Shown in pieces: positions 27,501-36,476 of a DNA stretch of 64,000 nt; within the stretch, counting starts at the first letter, position 1, and each line of letters starts with the position of its first letter. The notes under the pieces are model-generated. The model was not told where the DNA came from, did no database searches, and saw only the letters and a program-made list of their open reading frames with translations. The position numbers and the translations under genes are program-made. The DNA comes from JBGQBN01 sp041494805 (GTDB lineage Bacteria; Acidobacteriota; Terriglobia; Terriglobales; Acidobacteriaceae). The DNA is taken from the NCBI GenBank assembly GCA_041494805.1, contig JBGQBN010000017.1, positions 1-64,000 on the forward strand. The letters are read 5' to 3'.

Positions 27501-28754
27501 ATTGATCGGCGGCAGCGGGGTCTGGGTGAAGTCAAACGCATCTTCAATGCTGTTGGTTTTGTCGTCGGCATCGCGGGCCGCGATCGCGGGCAGGCCAAAA
27601 ACCTTCTCCATGAACTTGAGGACGGAGGAGAACTCGTACTGGGTTTTTCTGACGCCCGGCTTGGCAAAAGGCGAAACGATCAGCATGGGAACGCGCGGAC
27701 CCAAACCCCACTGGTCCACTTGCGGAGGGAAGATGTGATCGTAGAAGCCCCCGTTATCGTCCCAGACGATGACGATGGCGGTGCTGGACCAGAACGATGA
27801 ATTCATGATGGCGGAGACCTGGGTCATGGTCCAGTTCTCGCCCTGGCATTCGCTCCACGGAGGGTGTTCACTGGGTTGATCGCTGGTGTTGATCCAGGTT
27901 ACAGCGGAAAGTTTTCCCAACTGCACATCGGTCACGAATTGAGGGTCCCGAAAAACGTGATCGGTCCAGGTCGGGACGTTCCGGATGTGGTTTACGGCCT
28001 CCAGCGCGTTGTAAGGGCTGTTGTCTGGGCTGTAATAACTCCACGAGAGACCGGCGTTTTCCAGACTGTCAGTCATGGTGGTGATATCGAAACAGGGGAA
28101 TGGAGTGATAATGTCCCCGTTCGGGGCGAGGACGTTGACCGTGGAACCCGGATCAGACTTACATCCGGATTCACCCTGGCTGGTGTCGCTGATGAGGTGA
28201 GGCTGGCCGATGATTCCTGCGTTTTGCGCCGCCACTGTGTACACGTGCTGCGGGAAACTGGTGGCGTGGATGGAGGAGAACATGTGATCGGCGATGGTGT
28301 AGGTGCTGGCCAGGTTCCAGTAATTGGGGAGGTCGGCCTGAGTGTACTGGCTGTAGCAGGCGTAGTCGCCGTTCACACTACAGGCGAAGAGGGGGCTGCC
28401 TATGGTCACGTCCCACTTGTCCATCCTGCCACCGTCAAAGGCGACGATGTTGCAGTTCCAGGTGTGGCAAAGGTCACGGGGCATGCTATCCGGGGCGCGG
28501 GACAGCGGAATTATCTGACCCGTCGAGATCTTGCCAACGTTCGTGCCCTCCACACCCGGGAACAACCCGAACATGTGGTCAAAGCCGCGGTTCTCTTTGA
28601 TGATGAACACGATGTGCTGGATCTGGGAGATCCCTTGTGGTGATTCCTGCGTGATCGCGGGCTCTTCCAGAGCGCAGAAGATCACAGCAGCAAGAACCGC
28701 GAGTAGTCCCATGCGGGCCGTACGAGCGAACGTGTCAAGAACAAAGCGCTGCAT
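24567..28754 (-). CDS. Phosphoesterase (phospholipase C family) fused to Hydin, IPT/TIG and FG-GAP domains
   Basis: 1395 aa. Signal peptide or anchor at 1-33. Residues ~40-420 are a phosphoesterase of the acid phosphatase/phospholipase C type: IVFIIKENRGFDHMFG (metal and nucleophile region), CYSQYTQADLPNYW, SPDNSPYNALEAVNH and IVWDDNGGFYDHIFPP. Next come three Hydin-like Ig domains (~430-745), one IPT/TIG domain (~745-835), a run of FG-GAP repeats (~845-1180) and two more Hydin domains. This joins a lipid or phosphodiester hydrolase to an adhesive propeller. The gene is within the polysaccharide locus, between the SGNH hydrolase and two small genes. Confidence 0.83.
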   Translation of the reverse strand: MQRFVLDTFARTARMGLLAVLAAVIFCALEEPAITQESPQGISQIQHIVFIIKENRGFDHMFGLFPGVEGTNVGKISTGQIIPLSRAPDSMPRDLCHTWNCNIVAFDGGRMDKWDVTIGSPLFACSVNGDYACYSQYTQADLPNYWNLASTYTIADHMFSSIHATSFPQHVYTVAAQNAGIIGQPHLISDTSQGESGCKSDPGSTVNVLAPNGDIITPFPCFDITTMTDSLENAGLSWSYYSPDNSPYNALEAVNHIRNVPTWTDHVFRDPQFVTDVQLGKLSAVTWINTSDQPSEHPPWSECQGENWTMTQVSAIMNSSFWSSTAIVIVWDDNGGFYDHIFPPQVDQWGLGPRVPMLIVSPFAKPGVRKTQYEFSSVLKFMEKVFGLPAIAARDADDKTNSIEDAFDFTQTPLPPINLPQRTCSPISTTSLQFSPQQAGTQSQSKDVTVYNFADSALVFDGITLSGSDFVQTNNNCPPSLPPPSPGVRSCAVSIAFKPTQQGPRTGTLTIADHFSPNIPDPGSPHQIALTGNGTNVSLSPSTLSYGTLQLFHNKILSAVLKNQGTSPISISSIVVSAGDFTQSNNCGSNLPPGGQCTITATFTPTVTGTRYSSVTITDSDGASPQVLNLTGIGTLVSVSPATLNFPATAVGKASAPQLVTLTNNGAAALGISRISIQGSINQDYFDYTQTNNCGTSLGAGLSCSVNVKLVPTSQGPRNGRLVIDHSEINTTPLSVVLTGTGTANAVPLINDPLVPTIAAPGGASFTLTVNGTGFVSGATVNWNGTALATTFVSASQLTATVPASNIATAGAALLRVTNPVPGGGTSNLGLFEVTTGSTPTGLIKSDIVTGTAPTGLARADFNGDSKLDLAIANSGSNTLSILLGNGDGTFTLKSTPATGHNPTAVAAGDFNADGKVDLAVANQVDSTLTILLGAGDGTFIAQPVAPATGAGPVAVSADDFDQDGRLDLATTNNVENYGSALSGDGDGTFTLLNEGVNTGHGPLSLAVGDFNADGFLDLAVVNNLDNTISILPGNGDGSFTSIDGPTPGNAPSALAAGDLNNDGKLDLAVANLADSTISVFLGIGDGTFVLQTTVATGTGPNSITLGDFNGDGKVDLATADSTSNKVSILLGNGDGTFQSHLDAATGTTPNSLVAGDFNRDGRLDLAVTDNAANTVSILLQPNGTGGPQISFNPASLTFATQLINTSSATQTVVVTNSGTATLHISRINISGNFGKQNHCGKLLAAGASCSVDVAFTPTAKGTRTGSLTFNDDAPASPQSVPLTGTGTVVQLVPPSVDFGDQKVGTKSAPQVVTLTNKDTGPLRITGMAVTGANPTDFARTTTCSFTNALPPGANCTISISFKPAAIGPRSASLGVKDNGGGSPQLIPLTGNGTN

Positions 28755-28800
28755 GACCTCTCCTAAGAAAGTCTAAGGCGGCAGAATTTTGTGAACTGTT

Positions 28801-30168
28801 TCAGAACTTAGCTGGAGCGGACTTCTCTAAAATCGGGCCCAGGAAACCGGGCAATACCCGAGCGAGTTTCTGCGTACCACTCTCATTCATGTGGCACTGG
28901 TCCTGAAAATATTTCTGAATGTCGGTGGCAGGCGGCTTGCCTTCGAGCAATGCCTGGTTGCTGCGCAGCAGCGGGATGCCATGGCTCTCGGCAAATTCGC
29001 CGAATTTGAACTGGAACGGCCCCTGGGTATCGTACTGTCCCGTGAGAGCGTCGTAACCGGTGAACAGCATGAACGCGGCTTTCACGTGCCTGGCATTGAG
29101 ATCGTCATACAGGCTCTGCAAAGACTGCTGGTATCGGGTGTCCAGGTAATCCTTTGCCAGCGTGCGGCTGTTAGTGCCCGGGACCATGTACTTCTTCATG
29201 CGGTTGTAGGAAGCCCGCGCCCAGTTCTCGACGATCAGGTTGTAGAGCGCGATGCTGCGCACGCGGTTTTTCAGCCGCACTCTGGAGGCGAACAGATCTT
29301 TGGTCTTGGCATCGGCGCTGTCCACCAGCTTGCCAAGCCCGCCTTCATTGAAACTGTAGCCGACGAGCACGACGTCGGGATGAATGCCCTGGTTCCAAAG
29401 GTAAAGGAACTTCTCATGGATGAACGGAGTGGGGTAGCCGTCCACGCCACCGTTGAGCACGACGAAACGGCCGGGGAATTCGTGGTCGAGCACTCTTTGC
29501 AGCTCCATCGGATAAGTGTGCTCGTCATCTACTCCGTATCCGTAGGTGACCGAGTCGCCCAGGCAGAGGATGATTTGCTTTCCGCCGTTCAGATCGACGG
29601 CGCCGCCCCGCAATCCGTAGTTGTTGACGCGGGAGGGAGTCAGTGAAATCTTTTCCACGTATTCCTGGTTGGGTATAGGCGTGTAGAGCAGGTCGCCCTG
29701 GCGCTCGTATTGCAGCGAACGGTCATAACTCACGCAGCGCAGACCGAACTCCACCACCAGCAGGAGCACTGGAAGCAATAGCATGGAACGGAGCCAGGGT
29801 GAAAACAGGAACGACCCGAAAGGTTTGCGGACTGCCTGATCTTCCTCCAGACACCGGGCCACGTAGCCGATGTGTCCGCAGATCTGCTTCAGCGCGACCA
29901 GGGCATAGCCAACGTACACGGCAGCCAGCAGCGGGATGACATTCAGCCAATCGTAGTGGATGTTCGGGATGTAGACACGACTGAATACGATGGCCGCGAT
30001 GGCAAGGAGGAGAAGCACAAACTGAGCCCGTGACGGGCTCCGTTCGCCGACGCTGATGTTCACGGACTGCGCAGTGGGCGCTGTGTTGACTTCGGTGTCA
30101 ATCATGTCGTTAGTTGATGGGAAGCGGAAGTTTGCTTGGTGAAGGCGAGTCTTGCCTCTACTGGACAC
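28801..30168 (-). CDS. Membrane-anchored SGNH/GDSL hydrolase (acyl-esterase or acetyltransferase-like)
   Basis: Up to 455 aa from a GTG at 30168, overlapping the previous gene by 11 nt; the ATG at 30105 is an alternative, and neither has a strong RBS. Three hydrophobic segments lie in the first 170 residues. The SGNH block I motif is LCLGDSVTYGYGVDD; later blocks are VVLNGGVDGYPT, VGYSFNEGG and DQCHMNESGTQKLA (Asp/His pair). The catalytic part faces the periplasm. In polysaccharide loci such proteins often add or remove O-acyl groups. Substrate not known. Confidence 0.75.
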   Translation of the reverse strand: MSSRGKTRLHQANFRFPSTNDMIDTEVNTAPTAQSVNISVGERSPSRAQFVLLLLAIAAIVFSRVYIPNIHYDWLNVIPLLAAVYVGYALVALKQICGHIGYVARCLEEDQAVRKPFGSFLFSPWLRSMLLLPVLLLVVEFGLRCVSYDRSLQYERQGDLLYTPIPNQEYVEKISLTPSRVNNYGLRGGAVDLNGGKQIILCLGDSVTYGYGVDDEHTYPMELQRVLDHEFPGRFVVLNGGVDGYPTPFIHEKFLYLWNQGIHPDVVLVGYSFNEGGLGKLVDSADAKTKDLFASRVRLKNRVRSIALYNLIVENWARASYNRMKKYMVPGTNSRTLAKDYLDTRYQQSLQSLYDDLNARHVKAAFMLFTGYDALTGQYDTQGPFQFKFGEFAESHGIPLLRSNQALLEGKPPATDIQKYFQDQCHMNESGTQKLARVLPGFLGPILEKSAPAKF

Positions 30169-31618
30169 CCAGTCCTGTCAGCTGAATCACCTGCGCTGGA
30201 GGCTTCGCATTATCCGTGATGCTTACTTTGCCTTTGCGGAGACCCTCGGCTCGAGGCCGAAACTGGATGGCGACTGTGCAGCTTGCCCCAATAGCAACGC
30301 TGTTGCCGCATGTATTTTTCTCAAGGAAGTCCCCCAAAACTGTGATGCTGGAAATATCAAGCCGAAGCGTTCCAGTGTCGGTAAGTGTCACCTTCTGCGG
30401 TGGACTAGTGGTGCCCACCTGCTGGTCGCCAAACTGGAGGGACTTGGCCGACAACCCAACCGCCGGGTGGCTGCCAAGGTTAAGCAAGATGGCGACGGCA
30501 CTCTTAACAGTTCCGCCTACGATAGCGATGTCGGGCTTGCCGTCGCCATTGAAGTCCGAAACGGCCACACCTCCTGAATTTGCGACTGCGTAAACAACAT
30601 AATCCGATCCTGCTGCAAATGTACCGTCGCCCTTGTTCAAGAGAACTGCGACACCGTTGTATCCGGTCGCAACGACGTCCGGAGAGCCGTCGAGATTGAC
30701 ATCTTGGGCAACCAACCCGCCCGCCGTTGATTGGTATCCTGTCGAGTACTCGATTGATGGGCTAAATGTTCCATCACCTTGGCCCAGTGCGACGGCGATG
30801 GTACCGACTGATGTAGCACCAATTACGTCCAGGTTCCCGTCACCATTGAGGTCGGTCGCTGCCAAGGAAAGGGCCGGGCCCGAACTCAGTTTGAGGACAA
30901 TTGGATTTTGAAATACCCCGTCACCGTCCCCTGCATACTCACCAAAGTTTGCGTAATCACCGAGATAGTCGAAAAGAGATACCAGATCCAGTTTCCCGTC
31001 GTGATTAAAGTCTCTGGGAACATACCCAAATACTCGGCCGCAATAGGTGAAAACGCTACTCTGGAACGAACCGTCACCATTTCCCGGATAAACAACGAAT
31101 GCTTTTTCGTAGTAAGAGCCGCACAACACGTACCCGTCCTGGATTACTGCGAGGTCCAGCTTTTCGTCCCCATTGAAGTCTGCCGCGACTGGCCGCTCTC
31201 CCGTAATTCCCGGGTCTATCGGGTGAAAGCTTCCGTCACCGTTTCCCATCAGCAGGTTGACAACCCCGTAGCCGGCCACGACCAAGTCTACTTTCCCATC
31301 ATTGTTGAAGTCTCCCAAGGCGAGCGAATCTGGCGTTGCGCCCCCATAGTTGACTGCGGGTTGAAACGTGCCGTCGCCATTTCCTAACAGGATGCTGATG
31401 GTATTGTCGTCACGATTAGCAACGGCTAGATCGGCCTTGCCGTCTTGATTAAAGTCTGCCGACACAACGGCAACGGGAGTGTTGCCTACTCGGACGTACG
31501 TAGGCTTGCTAAACTCGCCTGCCATGGCTGTCCCGCAAGTTCCTACGCCGAGAAGCAGAAGGCAAGCGAAGCAATTGATCCATGCATATCGATCGCGAGA
31601 CATCGGGGGATCCTCCAC
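30158..31618 (-). CDS. Secreted FG-GAP repeat protein with one Hydin-type domain
   Basis: 486 aa. Signal peptide ends near TAMAG. Seven or so FG-GAP repeats at ~35-375 (DFNQDGKADLAVANRDD, then ILLGNGDGTF), then one ASPM/SPD-2/Hydin-like domain (CGNSVAIGASCTVAIQF) at ~380-486. A small relative of the 1044- and 1395-aa proteins. Its start lies 14 nt after the stop of a sulfotransferase gene, so it belongs to the polysaccharide transcript. The codon composition seems slightly more AT-rich than its neighbours by eye; this was not computed. Confidence 0.83.
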   Translation of the reverse strand: MEDPPMSRDRYAWINCFACLLLLGVGTCGTAMAGEFSKPTYVRVGNTPVAVVSADFNQDGKADLAVANRDDNTISILLGNGDGTFQPAVNYGGATPDSLALGDFNNDGKVDLVVAGYGVVNLLMGNGDGSFHPIDPGITGERPVAADFNGDEKLDLAVIQDGYVLCGSYYEKAFVVYPGNGDGSFQSSVFTYCGRVFGYVPRDFNHDGKLDLVSLFDYLGDYANFGEYAGDGDGVFQNPIVLKLSSGPALSLAATDLNGDGNLDVIGATSVGTIAVALGQGDGTFSPSIEYSTGYQSTAGGLVAQDVNLDGSPDVVATGYNGVAVLLNKGDGTFAAGSDYVVYAVANSGGVAVSDFNGDGKPDIAIVGGTVKSAVAILLNLGSHPAVGLSAKSLQFGDQQVGTTSPPQKVTLTDTGTLRLDISSITVLGDFLEKNTCGNSVAIGASCTVAIQFRPRAEGLRKGKVSITDNAKPPAQVIQLTGLGVQ

Positions 31619-31632
31619 GCAGGCCTTTGACT

Positions 31633-32496
31633 TCAGGCGTTGGTCCCGGCCAGCTGACCTTCTGGCATCCTTTTCACAACACCCTTCCAGCTGGGAAATC
31701 CCATCCGCGCCATAGTTTTCCCGGCGTATTGCTCAATGAGTTCCAGCTGAGGTTCGGTAAACTTTTCCCGCCAGCCCATGACGGTGCCTTGGCGCACGAA
31801 GCGTCCTTCTTCGCGAGCGCTCTGATGTAGCTTTTGGGCTTGTTTCTCGCGGGCGCGCATTTTGTCGACGGTATTGTCCGCGATCGCCTCGGCTACTACT
31901 TCGCGGTCCGCTTGCAGGCCGAGGAAGTCCATAATGTGTTCCAGCTTTTCCTGGGTGTTGCGCCGCATGTCGGCAAATTGCACGACCAGCAGGTCGCCGC
32001 GCTTGGCCAAGGGAGAGTCGAGCCAGTTCGGCACGTGCTCTTGCCAGGGACCAAAGCCGTTGATGGTTCCTTTTAAGAATTGGTGGATGTATCCGTCAAA
32101 ATCGGCCCACCAGACTAATCCCAGCTCATTTTCACGGGAGTACTGTGAAAGCAGCACGTCCCGGACGTCCCGGACCAGGTAGATGGCGCGCTTGTACGTT
32201 GGCCGGTAGAGTTCGTGGGTCTTGATCAGGCGGCCCTCGCCGGGCAGTAAGGGCAGGGCATCTTTGTGAATGCCGATCTCGGCGATGACCCGGTTCACGT
32301 TGTCAAAGCCGGCAGACTTCCCGGTAAGAATCTTGGTCAGAAGGAAGCGCAGCCAGGTGTTGCCCGATCTTGGGTAGGAGGCGACCATGACGTCATTGCG
32401 ATCGATTCCGCGATGACGCAGCCAGATGAGTGGCGCGCGCAGCAGGGTTTTGGAAGCCTTGTGCCGTATCTTGCGATAGCCGGAGATGGGTTTCAT
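31633..32496 (-). CDS. PAPS-dependent sulfotransferase (copy 1)
   Basis: 287 aa. Both cofactor motifs are clear: the 5'-phosphosulfate loop SYPRSGNTWLRF (residues ~40-51) and the 3'-phosphate region YLVRDVRDVLLSQYS (~107-121), plus the C-terminal GWREKFTEPQLELIEQY. Transfers sulfate from PAPS to a hydroxyl group. In this setting the acceptor is most likely a sugar of the exopolysaccharide or its lipid-linked unit. Close relative of the 43606-44550 gene. Confidence 0.88.
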   Translation of the reverse strand: MKPISGYRKIRHKASKTLLRAPLIWLRHRGIDRNDVMVASYPRSGNTWLRFLLTKILTGKSAGFDNVNRVIAEIGIHKDALPLLPGEGRLIKTHELYRPTYKRAIYLVRDVRDVLLSQYSRENELGLVWWADFDGYIHQFLKGTINGFGPWQEHVPNWLDSPLAKRGDLLVVQFADMRRNTQEKLEHIMDFLGLQADREVVAEAIADNTVDKMRAREKQAQKLHQSAREEGRFVRQGTVMGWREKFTEPQLELIEQYAGKTMARMGFPSWKGVVKRMPEGQLAGTNA

Positions 32497-32517
32497 GTCG
32501 TTCAGAGGGTCCTCACT

Positions 32518-33300
32518 TCAACATGCGCCCGTGCCCCACAGTACCGCGGGCAGGGTTGCCAACAGAATTCGGAGGTCCAGCAAAAGGTTGAACTTGAGGA
32601 GATATTCCATGTCGTGCGGCATTTGAGTGATCACGCTGGTGTTGTTTACGCGGTCGCGGATCTGCCACAGGCCGGTGATGCCGGGCCGCATCATGCAACG
32701 GACGCGGCGGACCTTGGGATAAGGCTGCATCATGTGCAACACCAGCGGGCGCGGGCCCACCAGGCTCATGTCGCCCTTCAGCACGTTGAATAGTTGTGGC
32801 AATTCGTCGATGCTGGTCTTGCGGATAAACGGCCCGACGGCTGTGAGGCGGGGATCCTCTTTGAGCTTGATCAGAGTTCCGGTCTTCTCGATGGCCTGTA
32901 CCTCGGATGCGTTAAAAATCTTGCTGTGGTCCATGTGCATGGAGCGGAACTTAAAGCACAGGAACTGGTTCTGGTCCAAACCCCAGCGCTTGCCCGTGTG
33001 CATGATCGCGCCCCGCGAGGTTAGGCGTACCGCCAGGGCCGTCAGCAGGAATACTGGGGAGAGAAGAACGATCAGGATGAGACTTCCGGCCACGTCCGTC
33101 AGCCTCTTGACGGCCAGCTGAAAGCGGATGGAAGGCCGCGCGAATCGTTCCATCAACTCGGCCTCGACACGGTCGAGGTCCTGCATCACCCAGCGATAAC
33201 GTTCGCTTTCGATAACCGAGGCGGCGGAGTAGAAATAATCCGGAAGAGATGCAGTGTCGGTTGCGCTTTCTACTGAACTCTTGATTGGTTCGAGTTCCAT
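32518..33300 (-). CDS. Polyprenyl-phosphate glycose-1-phosphate transferase (WbaP/WcaJ type)
   Basis: 260 aa from ATG 33300; a start 57 bp upstream has no RBS. One membrane/re-entrant helix (SLILIVLLSPVFLLTALAV) then the catalytic domain with FKFRSM, DELPQLFNVLKGDMSLVGPRP and RPGITGLWQI. It starts repeat-unit synthesis by moving a sugar phosphate onto undecaprenyl phosphate at the inner membrane. The N terminus is short, lacking the extra helices of WbaP, so it is closer to the minimal catalytic core. Sugar not predictable. Confidence 0.9.
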   Translation of the reverse strand: MELEPIKSSVESATDTASLPDYFYSAASVIESERYRWVMQDLDRVEAELMERFARPSIRFQLAVKRLTDVAGSLILIVLLSPVFLLTALAVRLTSRGAIMHTGKRWGLDQNQFLCFKFRSMHMDHSKIFNASEVQAIEKTGTLIKLKEDPRLTAVGPFIRKTSIDELPQLFNVLKGDMSLVGPRPLVLHMMQPYPKVRRVRCMMRPGITGLWQIRDRVNNTSVITQMPHDMEYLLKFNLLLDLRILLATLPAVLWGTGAC

Positions 33301-33396
33301 GATTGGATCGGTCCCTTGGTAACGAGTTTGTAATAAACAGGCCGGATACTCCTTCACATTCCGGCCACAAGTTGTGCTGCTACTTTTGGCATGCGA

Positions 33397-34602
33397 TCAG
33401 GCAACGATGCGCGCTGGTTCTTCGGCCAGCAGTTGGCGCGCCAGCATCATGGCTCGCCCGATCGCCTGGTCCATGTCGTAATAGCGGTATTCACCGAGGC
33501 GGCCGCACACCAGCAGGCCCGGGATAGACTCAGCCCGCGCGCGATACTTTTTGTAAAGCTCCTGATTGTGCCGGTCCGGGAACGGATACTCCTGATGGTT
33601 GGAGTCCTCCGGACTGTAGGTGTACTCCCGAGTAAGCACCGTGCCCTTGATTAGGGGCATCTCCTCGGGGGGCATCATGTGCTTCCATTCCAGAGTGCGG
33701 ATGTGAGGGCCGTTAGTCGAATCGGGGTTGTTGACCTGGCCACATGGCTGTACGAAGCCCTTGTCCGGAAGGTAGGAATATTCCCGCCTCTGGCCGCGGT
33801 AGCGTAGCTTGCCGAGGTCGTGGCCGAAATATTCGTCAATCGGCCCGGTGAACACCAGCAACTCGCGCGCTTTGATCAGGTCCTGGTGCTTGAGGAAGTC
33901 AAAATTGAGCACCACGGGAATTCCAGCCAGGATGCTGCGGGTGAAGGCGGCGTAACCTTCGCGGGGAATGCCCTGGTACTTGTGGCGCATCAGGCGCGGC
34001 TCATCGTCTTCACGCACATCGAATCGCCTGGCCAGGTCGGCGGAGAGTTCCGCGGCGTGTACTCCCCACTGTTTCTCGCTGTAGCCCTTCACGAACCTGC
34101 GGTAGACGAGTTCGGGCATCATTGCCAATGACGCCTCTTCGAAGTTGCGGGGGACGCCGGTGAACGACGGTTTCCAGTTCTCGCCGATGGCTCGCCGTAT
34201 GTAGCTGGCCGCGATGGGCCAGTTTTCAATCTTCCCGTCAACGTAAGACTTTACGATGGCTTCGTACTTGTAGAAGCTGGCGAAGCGGTTGACGAACTCC
34301 CAGATTTCTTCCGATCCAGTACGGAAATAGTGCGGGCCGTAGGTGTGGATGCGTACGCCGCTGGGATGCTTGTGATCGTGAACATTGCCGCCCAGGTGGG
34401 CGCGCCGCTCCAGCACGACTACGTCGCGTCCGGCGTCGGTCAGGAAGCGCGCAATCGTCGCCCCGGTCAGACCTGAGCCCACAATCACGTAATCCGCGCT
34501 CAATGGCGGAACGAACGTGGTGACCCGGGGTTCGGCCGGCGGTTTCAGGTCATGCTCGGCCTGCAGAAGCTCAAAAGAGTTAAGAGTTGGCTCGGTGCTC
34601 AT
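33397..34602 (-). CDS. glf: UDP-galactopyranose mutase
   Basis: 401 aa. FAD-binding motif YVIVGSGLTGATIARFL, then GGNVHDHKHPSGVRIHTYGPHYFRT, a family hallmark, and later EKQWGVHAAEL and CGRLGEYRYYDMDQAIG. Converts UDP-galactopyranose to UDP-galactofuranose in the cytosol with reduced FAD. It implies that the polymer contains galactofuranose; UDP-Gal would come from galE (17422-18402). The N-terminal ~35 residues are extra relative to typical Glf. Confidence 0.92.
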   Translation of the reverse strand: MSTEPTLNSFELLQAEHDLKPPAEPRVTTFVPPLSADYVIVGSGLTGATIARFLTDAGRDVVVLERRAHLGGNVHDHKHPSGVRIHTYGPHYFRTGSEEIWEFVNRFASFYKYEAIVKSYVDGKIENWPIAASYIRRAIGENWKPSFTGVPRNFEEASLAMMPELVYRRFVKGYSEKQWGVHAAELSADLARRFDVREDDEPRLMRHKYQGIPREGYAAFTRSILAGIPVVLNFDFLKHQDLIKARELLVFTGPIDEYFGHDLGKLRYRGQRREYSYLPDKGFVQPCGQVNNPDSTNGPHIRTLEWKHMMPPEEMPLIKGTVLTREYTYSPEDSNHQEYPFPDRHNQELYKKYRARAESIPGLLVCGRLGEYRYYDMDQAIGRAMMLARQLLAEEPARIVA

Positions 34603-34684
34603 TGGTCGAGAATGGGGCAGGGAAGCCGGCCCCAGCGCGGTTCGATTGCAGTCTTATGAGAAAGTCAGGAGAGTTCTGGGAACT

Positions 34685-36472
34685 TCAACGGAGCGACGAT
34701 TTCTCCACCATGTAATTATCCAGCACCAGGCAGTCCATCTCGCTCTTGGAAAACGTGTTGAACGCGTTGGCCGGAGTGGTGACGATGGGCTCGCCGCGCA
34801 GATTGAACGATGTGTTCAGGATGACGGGGACGCCGGTCGCCTGCCCGAAGCGTTCGATCAGTTTGTAGTAGCGCGGACTCTGGTCTTTGAAAACTGTCTG
34901 TAGCCGGCCGGTTCCGTCCACGTGCGTGATCGCCGGCAGGATGGCGTGGGCTTCAGGCCTCACTGGAACTACATACTGCATGTAGCGCGCCGGGTAGTGA
35001 CTGGTGGCGTGTGGAAGCTCGAAGTATTTTTCCGCGCATTCCGCCAGAACCGACGGCGCGAACGGACGATACGGTTCGCGAAACTTGATCTTGGCGTTGA
35101 CGATGTCTTTCATCTCGGGGTTGCGCGGGTCGGCGATGATGCTGCGGTTGCCGAGGGCGCGCGGTCCCCACTCGAACCGTCCCTGGTACCAGCCGATGAC
35201 TTTGCCGCTTTGCAAACGCTCGACGACCTGATCGAGCATCTGATCTTCGTTTTCGATCCGGCGGTGAGGAATGCTGTTGCCCTCGAGGAATGTACTGATT
35301 TCCGAAGCGCCATACTGGCGGCCCCAGTAAGCGTGATCCATGCGGAAGTTACGCGGCTTGCCTAGCAGCGTGTTGTAGGCCCAGAGCGCCGCTCCCAGTG
35401 CGCCCCCGCCATCTCCGGCGGCCGGTTGTACGAAGACCTGCTCGAACGGCGTCTCGCGAATAATGCGGCTGTTGGCCACGCTGTTCTGGGCCACGCCGCC
35501 GGCGATGCACAGGTTCTTCAGTCCGGTCGTCTGCTGCAGATTGCGCGCCATGCCGAGAATTAGTTCCTCGGTGACTTTCTGAATGCTGGCCGCGATGTCG
35601 GCATAGTGCTGATTCAGCTTGGCAATTTCCTTCACATTCGACGGCGGATCGCCAAAGTATTTCGGGAAGCCGGTTGACTCGGTGAAGAAGTGCAGCTTGG
35701 TGGAACGCGGCTCGCCGAAGAGTTGTTCAAATTTCCGGCTGTAGGTCCTCTCGGTGGAATGGTGGAAGCTGAAGTAGTCCATATCCAGCGCAAAAGAGCC
35801 ATCGGAATTCTGCTGGACCGTCTTCCAAACTTTGTCGACGTAGCGCGGCTCGCCGTAGGGCGCCATGCCCATGACCTTGTACTCGCCTTCATTCACCTCG
35901 AAGCCGAGGAAGGCGGTGAACGCGCTATAGAGCAGGCCCAGGGAGTGCGGGAAGTCCATCTGCTTGAACAGACGGATATCGTTTCCCTTGCCGATGCCAT
36001 AGGTGGCGGTGACCCACTCGCCGACGCCGTCCACGGTGAGGATGGCGGACTCGTCAAACGGAGAGCACAAATAGGCGCTGGCCGCGTGCGAAAGGTGGTG
36101 CTCGGAAAAGAGCACCTTGTCCTTCTTGATCCCGAGTTCACTCTCGAGCGTGCCGGCAACCCACAGCTTGTCGAGCACCCAGCTGATCATGGACTCGCGG
36201 AAAACCTTCCACGATTTCGGATAGGTCCCCAGCACCGTGGCCAGGATACGGTCCAGCTTGCGAAAAGGCTTTTCGAAGAAGACTACGTAGTCGAGGTCCG
36301 GGCCTTTGATCCCGCCCGCGTCGAGGCAATACTGGATTGCCATCTTGGGGAAGCCGTAGTCGTGCTTAATGCGGGAGAAGCGTTCTTCTTCCGAGGCAGC
36401 TATGAGTTGTCCATCGCGCAGCAGCACGGCCGCTGCGTCATGGTAGTAACAGGAGATTCCTAGGATGTCCAC
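34685..36472 (-). CDS. NodU/CmcH/TobZ-type carbamoyltransferase (copy 2)
   Basis: 595 aa, full length for the family. Kae1-like domain: ILGISCYYHDAAAVLLRDG, SEEERFSRIKHDYGFP, metal ligands HHLSHAASAYL and TVDGVGEW. C-terminal domain: LCIAGGVAQNSVANSRI, EWGPRALGNRSIIADPRN, FREPYRPFAPSVL, LNTSFNLRGEPIV. Uses carbamoyl phosphate plus ATP to carbamoylate a sugar or metabolite. It starts 4 nt after a 79-aa membrane protein and a DUF5989-type gene, an arrangement that recurs with this enzyme family, suggesting a membrane-associated unit. Confidence 0.9.
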   Translation of the reverse strand: MDILGISCYYHDAAAVLLRDGQLIAASEEERFSRIKHDYGFPKMAIQYCLDAGGIKGPDLDYVVFFEKPFRKLDRILATVLGTYPKSWKVFRESMISWVLDKLWVAGTLESELGIKKDKVLFSEHHLSHAASAYLCSPFDESAILTVDGVGEWVTATYGIGKGNDIRLFKQMDFPHSLGLLYSAFTAFLGFEVNEGEYKVMGMAPYGEPRYVDKVWKTVQQNSDGSFALDMDYFSFHHSTERTYSRKFEQLFGEPRSTKLHFFTESTGFPKYFGDPPSNVKEIAKLNQHYADIAASIQKVTEELILGMARNLQQTTGLKNLCIAGGVAQNSVANSRIIRETPFEQVFVQPAAGDGGGALGAALWAYNTLLGKPRNFRMDHAYWGRQYGASEISTFLEGNSIPHRRIENEDQMLDQVVERLQSGKVIGWYQGRFEWGPRALGNRSIIADPRNPEMKDIVNAKIKFREPYRPFAPSVLAECAEKYFELPHATSHYPARYMQYVVPVRPEAHAILPAITHVDGTGRLQTVFKDQSPRYYKLIERFGQATGVPVILNTSFNLRGEPIVTTPANAFNTFSKSEMDCLVLDNYMVEKSSLR

Positions 36473-36476
36473 TGAT

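Noticed and set aside
18463..31618. Repeated DNA resembling a tandem or CRISPR-like array
   Set aside because: The periodicity (about 145 nt and multiples) is the coding of FG-GAP and Ig repeats; unit sequences vary and no fixed repeat-spacer structure exists.
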